60,579 nucleotides of DNA from Alistipes sp. CAG:831 (GTDB lineage: Bacteria; Bacteroidota; Bacteroidia; Bacteroidales; UBA932). This document shows, piece by piece, positions 44,133 to 53,156 of the stretch. The position numbers were made by a program, and so were the translations under genes. The first letter of the stretch is position 1, and each line of letters opens with the position of its first letter. The stretch spans positions 51,085 to 111,663 of the forward strand of contig HF990344.1 in NCBI GenBank assembly GCA_000432775.1, in the 5' to 3' direction. The notes under the pieces are model-generated. The model was not told the DNA's origin and made no database searches. It worked only from the letters and a program-made list of their open reading frames with translations.

Positions 44133-44189
44133 AGAAAAATCCCTCAATGAGTGATGTTTTTCGAAAAAACCATCACTCATTGAGGGATT
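44133..44189 (-). terminator. Strong terminator of the polysaccharide operon
   Basis: A perfect 19-bp stem, AATCCCTCAATGAGTGATG (44138-44156) with CATCACTCATTGAGGGATT (44171-44189), around a 14-base loop. On the minus strand it is followed by a TTTTTC tract. It lies 18 bases past the sugar transferase stop. Confidence 0.85.
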
Positions 44190-44206
44190 CCTGCAATATC
44201 TCCAGA

Positions 44207-44797
44207 CTATTCTGTCACAACGGCTTTAAAAGTCATGAAGATAATCTTAAGGTCTTTGACGAAAGAATGGTCGGCAACGTACTCGAGGTTAATGCGGAGC
44301 TTGTCCTGCATCACGACGTCACGGTAGTACTGCTCGGGGTCGGCGGCCTGCTCCAGAAGCTCATTCTCGTTGCGGTAGCGGATGGAGGCCATGTCGGTGA
44401 TACCGGGGCGGACATCCAGGACGCGCAGCTGTTCCGGGGTGTAGAGGTCGACGTACTTCCGGACCTCGGGTCTGGGACCCACCAGGCTCATGTCCCCGAT
44501 GAAAACGTTGATGAGCTGCGGGAGTTCATCCAACTTATACTTACGGATATAATAGCCGGAACGGGTCACCCTCGGGTCATGTCCGCCGACGGTGATAAGC
44601 CCCTTCTTGTCAGAGCCCACCCGCATCGAGCGGAACTTGAACAGGCGGAAATCCTTGTTACCACGGCCGACTCTTACCTGACGGTAGAACACCGGTCCGG
44701 GCGAGTCGAGCTTGATCCACAGCGCCAGGACTAAAAAAAGCGGGCTGAGGACGAGCAGCCCCAGTCCGCTTGCTGTGATGTCAAACAAGCGCTTCAC
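44207..44797 (-). CDS. Sugar-1-phosphate undecaprenyl-phosphate transferase (PglC/WbaP-like)
   Basis: 196 residues: N-terminal membrane hairpin (LGLLVLSPLFLVLALWI) and the bacterial sugar-transferase core FRLFKFRSM.VG.D, YIRKYKLDELPQLINVF and MSLVGPRPE. Small PglC-sized, monotopic type. It starts the lipid-linked repeat unit by transferring a sugar phosphate to undecaprenyl phosphate. It is the last gene of the operon and overlaps the preceding aminotransferase gene by 4 bases. Confidence 0.92.
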   Translation of the reverse strand: MKRLFDITASGLGLLVLSPLFLVLALWIKLDSPGPVFYRQVRVGRGNKDFRLFKFRSMRVGSDKKGLITVGGHDPRVTRSGYYIRKYKLDELPQLINVFIGDMSLVGPRPEVRKYVDLYTPEQLRVLDVRPGITDMASIRYRNENELLEQAADPEQYYRDVVMQDKLRINLEYVADHSFVKDLKIIFMTFKAVVTE

Positions 44798-46014
44798 TTC
44801 TTTTTCAGGTCTGAAATGATGTCGGTAAAATTGTCCATGACGTACTGCACGTCCTCATCGCTCAGATGGGTGTGCAGCGGGAGAGTCACCTCGCAGCGGT
44901 ATTGGTCGTAGGCGTTGGGAAAGTCCTTGATGTCGTAGCCGAGAGCCTTGTAGGCCGTCATCATCGGCAACGGCTTATAGTGCACATTGCAGGCTATGCC
45001 GCGCTCGGCCATCCTGACTATCACATCGTTGCGGTAGTCCACGTCCTTGCCGAGAAGACGCACTAGATACAGGTGACCGGAGGACGAGTGGTCAGGGCCG
45101 AAGTGGTTCAGCACCTCCACATCGTAATCCTTCAGCCTGTCATCATACGCCTCGATAATCTGACGGCGGCGGTGCAGCAGCTCCGGATACCTCTTGAGCT
45201 GAGCCAGCCCGATGCCGGCCATGATGTCCGTCATATTGCACTTGTAGTACGGCGCGACGATGTCGTACTCCCAGGCACCTAGCTGAGTCTTGGCCAGCGC
45301 ATCCTTGCTCTGACCGTGCAGCGACAGCAACTGAATCTGCTTGTAGACCGCGTCGTCGTCCAGACCTTCATGGGAGCGCCACGTCAGCGCCCCGCCCTCA
45401 GCCGTAGTCAGATTCTTCACCGCATGGAACGAGAACGAGGTAAAGTCCGCTATCGAGCCGCACATCTTCCCGTGACGCCTGGCCCCGAAAGCATGGGCCG
45501 CATCAGCTATCACCGCCGGCCTTCCGTATGCCTTCTGGATATCACTCGCCGGTCTGAAGAGTGCCTTTTTAGACTCGACCGCCTCATATATCCTGTCGTA
45601 GTCACAGACCACTCCGCCAAGATCCACCGGCATTACCGCCTTGGTTCTCTCAGTTATCGCGTCCGCCACCCTGGCATAGTCCATCTCATAACTGCCCGGC
45701 GCACAGTCCACCATCACCGGCCTCGCCCCCACATGGCACACCGAACTGGCCGTAGCCGTATAGGTATAGGCCGGCACGATCACCTCATCCACCGGTCCGA
45801 TACCCAGCACCCGCAGCGCCATCTCCATGCACGCCGTAGCGGAATTCAGACACACCGCCCGCTGCGTACCGCAGCACATCGCTATCAGATGTTCAAACTC
45901 CTTAGTCTTCGGCCCGGTGGTAATCCACCCCGAGCCCAGCACCTCCGCGACCATGGAGGCTTCCGCCTCCGACATGTCGGGAGGCGAGAAAGGTATGTTC
46001 CGCATATCTAACAT
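44794..46014 (-). CDS. DegT/DnrJ/EryC1/StrS aminotransferase
   Basis: 406 residues; PLP-dependent sugar aminotransferase family. Conserved N-terminal IPFSPPDMSEAE and SGWITTGPKTKEFE, PLP lysine in SFHAVKNLTTAEGG, Asp in IADAAHAFGA. It converts a keto nucleotide sugar to an amino sugar with glutamate. A second ATG at 46005 gives the more typical family start. Follows directly after the preceding stop. Confidence 0.9.
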   Translation of the reverse strand: MLDMRNIPFSPPDMSEAEASMVAEVLGSGWITTGPKTKEFEHLIAMCCGTQRAVCLNSATACMEMALRVLGIGPVDEVIVPAYTYTATASSVCHVGARPVMVDCAPGSYEMDYARVADAITERTKAVMPVDLGGVVCDYDRIYEAVESKKALFRPASDIQKAYGRPAVIADAAHAFGARRHGKMCGSIADFTSFSFHAVKNLTTAEGGALTWRSHEGLDDDAVYKQIQLLSLHGQSKDALAKTQLGAWEYDIVAPYYKCNMTDIMAGIGLAQLKRYPELLHRRRQIIEAYDDRLKDYDVEVLNHFGPDHSSSGHLYLVRLLGKDVDYRNDVIVRMAERGIACNVHYKPLPMMTAYKALGYDIKDFPNAYDQYRCEVTLPLHTHLSDEDVQYVMDNFTDIISDLKKK

Positions 46015-46767
46015 TTATTTAATACGTAAAATCTTTATAACACCCCAATGAAGAATATAAAATATAGATCTCATAATATTGAGATGTTCTATTTTACGAT
46101 ATAAAACCCAATGATACTTTATTAATTGAAATTTATTTGCAGATATAGAATCATGACGCACCCGATACTGTACCAATACCTGATTCAGGCCATATATGAA
46201 CTTCTCTGACTTAAGCATTTTAAGCCATAAAGCATCATCATTCCGTTTTCTTATATTAGGCACCTCAAACTTACCCATCTGAGTCACATCATACATCACT
46301 GTTGAATTACCTATCGGACAATCAAGTAAAACTCTATTATAATCTGCTTTTTCTATACAGTGTATTATTTTGCCAAGATGTCTTCCCGTCTCATCTATCT
46401 GCTCATAATCAGTACATGTGAACTTATAATTGTTCTCTTGCATGAACTGAATTTGAGTTAATAATTTATCCGGCAGCCATACATCATCACTATCCAGAAA
46501 TGCAATGTATTGCCCCGTGGCCATTGACATTGCGACATTTCTTGCTACTGCTGCACCGGAATTCACCTCCAACTTTTTATATTTAATCCGCGAATCTTTT
46601 GAGGCGTAGTGCAACACCACTTCTTCAGTATTATCAGAAGAACAATCATCTACGATAATCATCTCCCAATAAGAATATGTTTGTGATAAAACACTTTCTA
46701 TCGTCGTTCCTATATAATTCGCACAATTATATGCAGGAGTGATAATAGAAACAAGGTTTTCAATCAT
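46015..46767 (-). CDS. Glycosyltransferase family 2
   Basis: 250 residues of GT-A fold: VSIITPAYNCANYI, IIVDDCSSDNT and the acidic FLDSDDVWLPDK (DxD metal site). Transfers a sugar from an NDP donor during repeat-unit synthesis. AT-rich. Its stop is adjacent to the aminotransferase start. Confidence 0.88.
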   Translation of the reverse strand: MIENLVSIITPAYNCANYIGTTIESVLSQTYSYWEMIIVDDCSSDNTEEVVLHYASKDSRIKYKKLEVNSGAAVARNVAMSMATGQYIAFLDSDDVWLPDKLLTQIQFMQENNYKFTCTDYEQIDETGRHLGKIIHCIEKADYNRVLLDCPIGNSTVMYDVTQMGKFEVPNIRKRNDDALWLKMLKSEKFIYGLNQVLVQYRVRHDSISANKFQLIKYHWVLYRKIEHLNIMRSIFYILHWGVIKILRIK

Positions 46768-46800
46768 TGTTCGTGAATTAGTTTAATATTAGGGATATAC

Positions 46801-47925
46801 TTATTTGTTTTCAAGTATTTCTAGGTAGGCATGATAATATTTTTTTGCTATGCAACTCCAATCAAAGTTACAGAAATCTACGTTCCTATTGGGATTAGTA
46901 TAATCCTTTTTAAGGATTAATGATTTTAAGCCGATTATAATTGACGACAATGAGTGAGGATTTACCGCAACCCCTACTTTGTCGTCAAGTAGTCCGTCTA
47001 TGCCTGTTCCTTTAGAGTATAATAATTTCAAATTTTGACTCAACGCTTCAACATAAACTAGCCCAAAAGTTTCGTGCCATGAAGGCATTACAAATATGCC
47101 ACATCTTTTAAAAAGATCTTTAAGTTTATCTTTTTCATTTATAGGGCCACAATATATAATGTTGGGATTATGAGAAGCTATTTTTTCGCACTTCTTTTTA
47201 ATTGGACCATCTCCCACAATGTATAATTTTATATTAGGATATTCTTTATTTAGAATGTTTGCCGCTTTAATAACTCTTAAAATATTTTTTCTTTTTATTA
47301 AACTTCCTATGAACAGTAAATTATTTGTAAATAATTTTTGGTGTACTATATTGTGCAACCAATATTCATCAATGCCATTTGGAACAACAGACAATTTAAA
47401 TGAAATTTGGTTAAGGAACATTCTGATAAACCAATGTTTACAGAATTTGTTTTTTAATGACACTGAAGGAAAAAAAATACGTTCTGCATTGAGTAATATC
47501 TTTATTCCATCTATCCAAGCATGTGGTGCCATTACTAGAAAACTATCAACATCTGTGCTTCTTACGCATACAACGTATGGGATATTATATTTTTTCTTTA
47601 CTCTATATGCTATTCCACCATCTGTAAATAATGTTGACGCGTGTATGCAAGTATATGATGTTATATTTTTTTGTATTGTATTTATCAGGTACCGATAGAT
47701 GACCCTGTTTTTGATATGATAAAAAAATTTGTAATACCAATTAATTATCGGCATATAGTAAATTGTGCACCGATCGCTGTTTATGTAGTTTTTTCCTGCT
47801 TTATTGGATTTTTTTTTATAATAAGTAAATATCGTTTGCGTAACGCCTAATTTTTCCAATTCTTTACATAAGTGATAATGCACTCTGCTGCCGGTATAAT
47901 CATTGCAAATATGTAATATTTTCAT
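46801..47925 (-). CDS. Glycosyltransferase family 4
   Basis: 374 residues. N-terminal MKILHICNDYTGSRVHYHL, and the C-terminal GT-B domain with FIGSLIKRKNILRVIKAANIL, LYIVGDGPIKKKCE, PSWHETFGLVYVEAL (E-x7-E type). Transfers a sugar with retention of configuration. AT-rich; overlaps the polymerase gene end by 26 bases. Confidence 0.88.
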   Translation of the reverse strand: MKILHICNDYTGSRVHYHLCKELEKLGVTQTIFTYYKKKSNKAGKNYINSDRCTIYYMPIINWYYKFFYHIKNRVIYRYLINTIQKNITSYTCIHASTLFTDGGIAYRVKKKYNIPYVVCVRSTDVDSFLVMAPHAWIDGIKILLNAERIFFPSVSLKNKFCKHWFIRMFLNQISFKLSVVPNGIDEYWLHNIVHQKLFTNNLLFIGSLIKRKNILRVIKAANILNKEYPNIKLYIVGDGPIKKKCEKIASHNPNIIYCGPINEKDKLKDLFKRCGIFVMPSWHETFGLVYVEALSQNLKLLYSKGTGIDGLLDDKVGVAVNPHSLSSIIIGLKSLILKKDYTNPNRNVDFCNFDWSCIAKKYYHAYLEILENK

Positions 47926-49081
47926 TTAAAAATTTTGTTGAATGTTGCTCAGATTTGAATAAAAGACATATATAACCAATTGTTGCTGCAAAATTGAAGT
48001 TAATTAAATATGAACCAGATAACATTAGAGGCAAAAATCCACTTAATGTAAATATAATGGTATAGTCTCTATACAGTCTGAAATTTAAAAAGGCAACTAC
48101 TATAAAAGTAGTCAATAAGAAGAATAGACTAAGCCCTGCAACAATACCATATTGAAGCATCATTTCTAAAATAATATTATGAGCATAAAAGCCATTTAAA
48201 TAAAATCTATCAGCACCTATACCATGCCCAAATAACGGAGCTTCTGCTATATGCAGTAAAACAAGTTCGTATATATCAGTTCGACCAGAATCATGACTAA
48301 AAAAACTGCCGGATAGAATTAATTGCACGGATCTTGATAAACTATCAAAAGACTCTAAACAATTGATAATTTTGGGCAACAATAGTAAACATATGCCCAC
48401 ACATAGAAAAAACACAAGTTTTTTACTAACGTTACTTTTAAAAAGTATGCGGTATAACAAATATGTGACTATAAAAAGAAGCGCGCCTCTAGATCCGAAG
48501 AGAACAACGACTAAAACAGTTATAATGAACAATAATTTATATAATTTCCCTTTTGAATGAAAAAGGACCATTGAGGGAAGTAGAAGATTATATGATATCG
48601 ACATAGAATATATTGATTCATCACTTGTTAACGCGGGATGCCATGTAATACCATATAATATTCCAATTAAAGAACCGAAGATGGAAACTTTCGTTAAGAC
48701 TTTAAGGAATATATCGATATCGTTAATAGAAATAATCGCTAAGACAATGGATATGGATATTACTGAATATTTTATTGCGTCATTAAATATAAACTCATGA
48801 GACTGAGGAAAAACGATAAATGAAAAACTTAGAATACTGATAAATGCAGAATAAGAAATTAACACTATCTTAGGCTTGCGTTTGAATGTCAGTAATGTTG
48901 TTCCTAAAAACAATAAGAGGCTTGATATAACCCTTAATTTTGATGCAGTATCAATAGAAACTCCAATATTAATTATGCAATCCTGAATTAACGCTAATAA
49001 GATTTGCAACAAGGCACAATATGACAAAATAGCATCACATTGCGATTTGTTTATTCTCAGCAAATTAAAATTCGCTTCCAT
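47900..49081 (-). CDS. O-antigen ligase/polymerase (Wzy-like) membrane protein
   Basis: 393 residues with about ten membrane helices and the large periplasmic loop of Wzy/ligase proteins carrying DSGRTDIYELVLLHIAEAPLFGHGIGAD and FYAHNIILEMMLQYG. Predicted to join lipid-linked repeat units. Wzy proteins diverge strongly, so this rests on topology and the H-N-LxE pattern. Confidence 0.8.
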   Translation of the reverse strand: MEANFNLLRINKSQCDAILSYCALLQILLALIQDCIINIGVSIDTASKLRVISSLLLFLGTTLLTFKRKPKIVLISYSAFISILSFSFIVFPQSHEFIFNDAIKYSVISISIVLAIISINDIDIFLKVLTKVSIFGSLIGILYGITWHPALTSDESIYSMSISYNLLLPSMVLFHSKGKLYKLLFIITVLVVVLFGSRGALLFIVTYLLYRILFKSNVSKKLVFFLCVGICLLLLPKIINCLESFDSLSRSVQLILSGSFFSHDSGRTDIYELVLLHIAEAPLFGHGIGADRFYLNGFYAHNIILEMMLQYGIVAGLSLFFLLTTFIVVAFLNFRLYRDYTIIFTLSGFLPLMLSGSYLINFNFAATIGYICLLFKSEQHSTKFLNENITYLQ

Positions 49082-49153
49082 TGGGACATGTATACAATAA
49101 TAGGGATGTAAGCGATACTGCGCATTTTAAATTTTAAGCATACTTAATGTTAT

Positions 49154-50155
49154 TTAACTTTTTATGTTTAAAATGCGCCTCTTCATAAATCCTAGGATTG
49201 TTCTATAGTTCACAAGAAATGATAATATTGGTTTTAAAATTCGCATGCTTTTTAAAATCACAAGTAATTTAGTTATTTTTTTATCGTAGGCAAATAATGG
49301 TTTAAAATCTTCATCGAAACATTGATATTTAATTAATGCCTTGCTATATTCCTTTCTTATTTGTTTATAATAAGCTTTTGGCAAATAATCGCGTTCGCAT
49401 AAATACATACGCAGTTCCTTTGATGATAGATTGAATCTATATTTTAATTTGGGATTTTTTCTTCGCGTGGCAGAACCTTCATTTTGCCTATACACAGCAG
49501 TTATCTCATTGAAATATTTAATTTTTCCCTTTCTAGATAAATCGTACCATAAAGGAGTGTCGCCCATCATAAAATAGCCGGAACTATATAAAAACGGATC
49601 TGACTTTATCAATGAATTATAGATAGAAAAATTGAGGACAGATGTAGCTGTCAATATTTTATAATTTCCAGAAAGTATGCTTATTGGCGAAACATCATCA
49701 TTCTCGAAAAGTTGTATTTTGGGTGCAGAATAAAATTTTTTATCGAACTCGTAATATCTTAAGTAGGATGTATGAGTTAAGACATATTCTGAATGTTGCT
49801 CTAAAAAAGATACTTGCTTTTGTAATTTATATGGATCTATCCAGTAATCATCACCTTCACACATAGCTACGTATTTAACATTTTCGGGAATTGCAGCATT
49901 CATAATACGCCCCAATGTCCCGTCGTACCTTGAATACTGATTCTCAGTCTCAAAAATAGGCTTGATTCTATCTGGATACTTCTTCGCATATTCCTGAATA
50001 ATGTCCGCTGTCTTATCTGTAGATGCATCATCATGCACTATTGCAATAAAAGGAAATGTGGTTTTCTGCATGACGAAACCTTCCAGACATTGTCTTATAT
50101 AAGGGGCATGATTATATGCCGTGCACAAAATTGCTAATATTGGTAACTCACTCAT
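49154..50155 (-). CDS. Glycosyltransferase family 2
   Basis: 333 residues. ILCTAYNHAPYIRQCLEGFVMQKT, VHDDASTDKTADII and the CEGDDYWIDPYKLQKQ motif (DxD) mark a GT-A enzyme of the type common in capsule loci. Very AT-rich. Confidence 0.88.
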   Translation of the reverse strand: MSELPILAILCTAYNHAPYIRQCLEGFVMQKTTFPFIAIVHDDASTDKTADIIQEYAKKYPDRIKPIFETENQYSRYDGTLGRIMNAAIPENVKYVAMCEGDDYWIDPYKLQKQVSFLEQHSEYVLTHTSYLRYYEFDKKFYSAPKIQLFENDDVSPISILSGNYKILTATSVLNFSIYNSLIKSDPFLYSSGYFMMGDTPLWYDLSRKGKIKYFNEITAVYRQNEGSATRRKNPKLKYRFNLSSKELRMYLCERDYLPKAYYKQIRKEYSKALIKYQCFDEDFKPLFAYDKKITKLLVILKSMRILKPILSFLVNYRTILGFMKRRILNIKS

Positions 50156-50179
50156 ATTCTATTTTAATAATAAAGTCTT

Positions 50180-50823
50180 TTATCTTTCCCAGTAGATATC
50201 TTCCCGCACCACAACTCCACGACCGACGTATACGCAATTGGGGCTCGGTAATTTGGTTCTAATAACAGAGTTATTACCAAGTACAACATTGTCAGGAATT
50301 TCAGCCCCATCCCAAATAGAGCTTCTGCATCCGACCCATACTTTATTTCCTATAGTAATTGGTTTATGGTCATTTATTCTTACTCCATCTTGAATTATTT
50401 TATGGCCATCATAATCCATAATCAAAATATCCCATGAAAATAAACAATCAGATCCTATACTAACTGATCTATATACTCTGAAAGAAGACCTACCTGTTAT
50501 TCTAAAATTATTGCCTATTGACAATGCTCCTTTAGATAAAACAACTATTTTAGTATTCTTCCCGATGTGTGCCTCTCCAAGAAATCTTAACTTACCATAT
50601 ATATATATATATACGTTTTGTCAGTTACAGTATTAATGCACTTCTCGTAATCTATCCCTATGGAAATCAGCCCCTTTTTCAATTTTGAGACGGGAATGTC
50701 CAATATTATGCTTCCATTCCCTTTTATAAACGCATTTCTTTCAACTATTATGGGTAAGTGCAACGCCTGAGAAATTGGCAGATATTTAAAATTATAGAAT
50801 AAGCTTTTTAAGAATGCAAGCAT
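50180..50823 (-). CDS. Left-handed beta-helix acyltransferase, frame broken at (AT)8 tract
   Basis: In the sequence as given, translation from ATG 50823 stops after 78 residues. The hexapeptide-repeat part (IGNNFRITGRSSFRVYRSVSIGSDCLFSWDILIMDYDGHK, then HKPITIGNKVWVGCRSSIWDGAEIPDNVVLGNNSVI) lies in another frame. The break is at the dinucleotide tract 50597-50613: removing one TA restores a single 213-residue frame through GKLRFLGEAHIGKNTKIVVLS. The complete protein resembles CatB/WcaF-type O- or N-acyltransferases of capsule loci. Probably a phase-off allele; an assembly error in the repeat is the other possibility. Confidence 0.8.
50597..50613. repeat. (AT)8 dinucleotide tract in acyltransferase gene
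   Basis: 17 bases of alternating A and T, read on the minus strand as TAT ATA TAT ATA TAT. Gain or loss of single units changes the frame of the acyltransferase. Confidence 0.85.
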
Positions 50824-50838
50824 ACTACTAATTACACT

Positions 50839-51909
50839 CTATTTTTCAATAAACTTACACTCCTTAAACTTAGGTAAATCTATCAAAATCGCCCCCAAGG
50901 ACATGCCTGTACCAAATGCAGCAAACATTATTTTTTTTTCATTATTATCTGAAAACATCTCCTGAAAATGCTCACAAAGAGTCACGGGAATAGTTGCACT
51001 GCTTGAATTACCGTATTTGGGAACGATATCCCTAGGCAATTTATGTTCATCCACTCCCAAATGCTGAGATAACTTTTTTAGTGTAAAACTACTAGACTGA
51101 TGACATATGAAATAATCAACATCATCTATTGCACATCCGGACATCGTTAATAATTCACCCAGCATCTCCGGTGTTTTATTGATTATAATATTGAACACTT
51201 TATCACCTTGCATAACAAGATGTTGAAGACCTCGCCAATTGCCGAATTCATCTTCTTTCTCAACCATTGTTTCAGAAGTTATGGGCATTCTAGTTCCTCC
51301 TGCCGGAACATACACGTCAAAGGCATCTTTGCCATCATTTTTTATAGAACAATAAATGGTGTTTAAAAAATTTTCGGTATTCTCAATAATACTGATGGAT
51401 ACTGCATCGCCAGTAATAGGACGACTGGCCCTGTCCCGAGTGGAAACTTTGAATGATAGCAAATCTCCAGAAATGAGAAGAACCTTTTTATTTTTTAAAG
51501 AATCCAGGGTCATGAACGAATATACAAGACCGACAACATATCCACAACATCCTTGTGAAATGTCAATACATACCGTGTCTTCGTCAAAATTGAACTTTCC
51601 TTGCACAATATTGGAAATAGGTGGAATAAAGTGATCCGGTGATGTTGTCGTTACAATTATTGCACCTACTTCTTTTTCTGTAAAAATACTATCGTCAAGC
51701 ATTTTCTGAATACCGAGCACAGCGTAATCTGAAACAGTCTCCCCCTCCACTGCAAGCCTTCTGGTGCCAAAACCCATAACCTTCTGAAGTTTCTTCATCT
51801 GGAACTCCGTAAAGGAATAATTTTTAGCCTCGTCCATGAAATTTACTTGCTTTGAAGGTAATACAGTATATACAGACGATATTATTTTATTATGAAATGT
51901 AGTAAGCAT
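50839..51909 (-). CDS. 3-oxoacyl-ACP synthase III-like (KAS III) condensing enzyme
   Basis: 356 residues of the FabH-like thiolase fold with Cys121 in DISQGCCGYVVGL, His in YFICHQSSS and Asn in YGNSSSATIP, the complete Cys-His-Asn triad. It would condense a starter thioester with malonyl-ACP. It is not the housekeeping FabH because it lies among ACP, malonyl transferase and reductase genes inside a polysaccharide locus. A run of nine A's sits near its 3' end (around 50931-50939). Confidence 0.85.
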   Translation of the reverse strand: MLTTFHNKIISSVYTVLPSKQVNFMDEAKNYSFTEFQMKKLQKVMGFGTRRLAVEGETVSDYAVLGIQKMLDDSIFTEKEVGAIIVTTTSPDHFIPPISNIVQGKFNFDEDTVCIDISQGCCGYVVGLVYSFMTLDSLKNKKVLLISGDLLSFKVSTRDRASRPITGDAVSISIIENTENFLNTIYCSIKNDGKDAFDVYVPAGGTRMPITSETMVEKEDEFGNWRGLQHLVMQGDKVFNIIINKTPEMLGELLTMSGCAIDDVDYFICHQSSSFTLKKLSQHLGVDEHKLPRDIVPKYGNSSSATIPVTLCEHFQEMFSDNNEKKIMFAAFGTGMSLGAILIDLPKFKECKFIEK

Positions 51910-51914
51910 TGTTC

Positions 51915-52139
51915 TTATTTACTTTTCTGAATGGTTCTTAATATTGATTCAAGTGAATTAAAATTTTCAGGAACAACATCGACCCCAGAAATTGCAACTC
52001 CAAACTCACATTCTATCGCGTCCACTAATGTTACTATATCAAATGAATCCAACATTCCCTCGTCGATAAAATCAACTTTTTGCCTAAAATCAAACTCAGG
52101 CCTCAGTTCTGTAAGTATTTTTATTAATTTTTCCTCCAT
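51915..52139 (-). CDS. Acyl carrier protein 1
   Basis: 74 residues. The phosphopantetheine Ser32 lies in LDSFDIVTLVDAIECEFG, a DSxD-type site. It starts 18 bases after the reductase and 5 bases before the KAS III gene, so it likely serves that enzyme. Confidence 0.85.
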   Translation of the reverse strand: MEEKLIKILTELRPEFDFRQKVDFIDEGMLDSFDIVTLVDAIECEFGVAISGVDVVPENFNSLESILRTIQKSK

Positions 52140-52157
52140 AATAACAAATTCGAATTC

Positions 52158-52913
52158 TTAGTTTAACGTATAGCCCCCATCTATTACTAGATTACTACCC
52201 GTAACCCAAGATGAGGCATTTGATAATAGATATATCACCCCATAAGCAATATCTTCAACTGTTCCAAGGCGTTTAAGTGGATATTTGTCCTGCATCAAGT
52301 CTACGTGAGAGACTCCTGACGATAGCTTGTCTGAAAGATTTAGTATGTTTGTTGGAACAAGCCCCGGATTGATAGCATTTATCCTAATTCCTTGGCCAGC
52401 CAGCTCCAAAGCAGCCCCTTTCACAAAACCATTTAACGCTGCTTTTGATGCGTTGTAGGATACATCAGCTTTAGTCCCGACAAATACACCTGATACAGAT
52501 TCAATATACACTAACGATGAGCCTCGCGATATTTTCTTATTTTTCAAAAGTGCAGAGGTTATCATCATTGGAGCTATTGAATTCACACTGAATATCGTCT
52601 CTATATCCTCCCTTTTAAAATACTTAACAGGGCAGACTTGTGGTATCCCTGCTGCAAAAACACATCCATCTAGTTTTGGTAATTGCGAGACCAACTGCTC
52701 TACACCACTTTGATTGCTTAAATCTACAGGAATAATCTGATGTCCGGTTCCTGATAATATTCCCAAAGTTTCCTTAAGACGCTCCGTGTTTCTTGCATTA
52801 AGCATACAAACAGCTCCCATCCTGGAGCATTCCACAGCAATTCCCTTTCCTATACCGGAAGATGCACCAGTAATAAGTACAGTTTTACCTTGTAATGAAA
52901 ACGGATTCATCAC
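52158..52913 (-). CDS. SDR ketoreductase (FabG-like)
   Basis: 251 residues with TGASSGIGKG (NADP-binding), Ser in YIESVSG, YNASK (Tyr and Lys) and NAINPG. In this setting it probably reduces a 3-ketoacyl-ACP to 3-hydroxyacyl-ACP; a sugar ketone is the alternative. Its ATG overlaps the stop of the second ACP gene (ATGA). Confidence 0.82.
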   Translation of the reverse strand: MMNPFSLQGKTVLITGASSGIGKGIAVECSRMGAVCMLNARNTERLKETLGILSGTGHQIIPVDLSNQSGVEQLVSQLPKLDGCVFAAGIPQVCPVKYFKREDIETIFSVNSIAPMMITSALLKNKKISRGSSLVYIESVSGVFVGTKADVSYNASKAALNGFVKGAALELAGQGIRINAINPGLVPTNILNLSDKLSSGVSHVDLMQDKYPLKRLGTVEDIAYGVIYLLSNASSWVTGSNLVIDGGYTLN

Positions 52914-53137
52914 AATGAAGATATATAATCATAAAGATCCTGAATTGTTTTATTGGATCTTAAATCTGCTCCTGTAATTGTTTTTCCACATTCCTCATCC
53001 ACCATTGAAATGATTGACAACGCTGTAAGAGAATTCCACTCATCCAATGATTTATAATCTGTAAAAGGGCTAAAAACATCTTTAGGGGTTTCGTCAAATT
53101 CAGCGGCAAACGCCTCAATAAATTTATCAATTGTCAT
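52910..53137 (-). CDS. Acyl carrier protein 2
   Basis: 75 residues. The pantetheine Ser36 lies in DEWNSLTALSIISMVDEECG, with Asn in place of the usual Asp, resembling carrier proteins paired with AMP-ligases in glycan loci. Distinct from ACP 1, so the two probably carry different cargoes. Confidence 0.78.
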   Translation of the reverse strand: MTIDKFIEAFAAEFDETPKDVFSPFTDYKSLDEWNSLTALSIISMVDEECGKTITGADLRSNKTIQDLYDYISSL

Positions 53138-53156
53138 AATTTGTTGAATTAAATAA

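Noticed and set aside
44138..44189. Long hairpin as a small RNA or attachment site
   Set aside because: Position after the last gene and the T tract on the minus strand fit a terminator.
50180..50524. Separate 114-residue acyltransferase gene starting at 50524
   Set aside because: It would start at TTG inside a hexapeptide coil; the two-base shift at the (AT)8 tract joins it to the upstream half.
50931..50939. A9 homopolymer in the KAS III gene as a second phase switch
   Set aside because: The frame is intact across it and nine A's are only moderately unstable; no evidence of switching.
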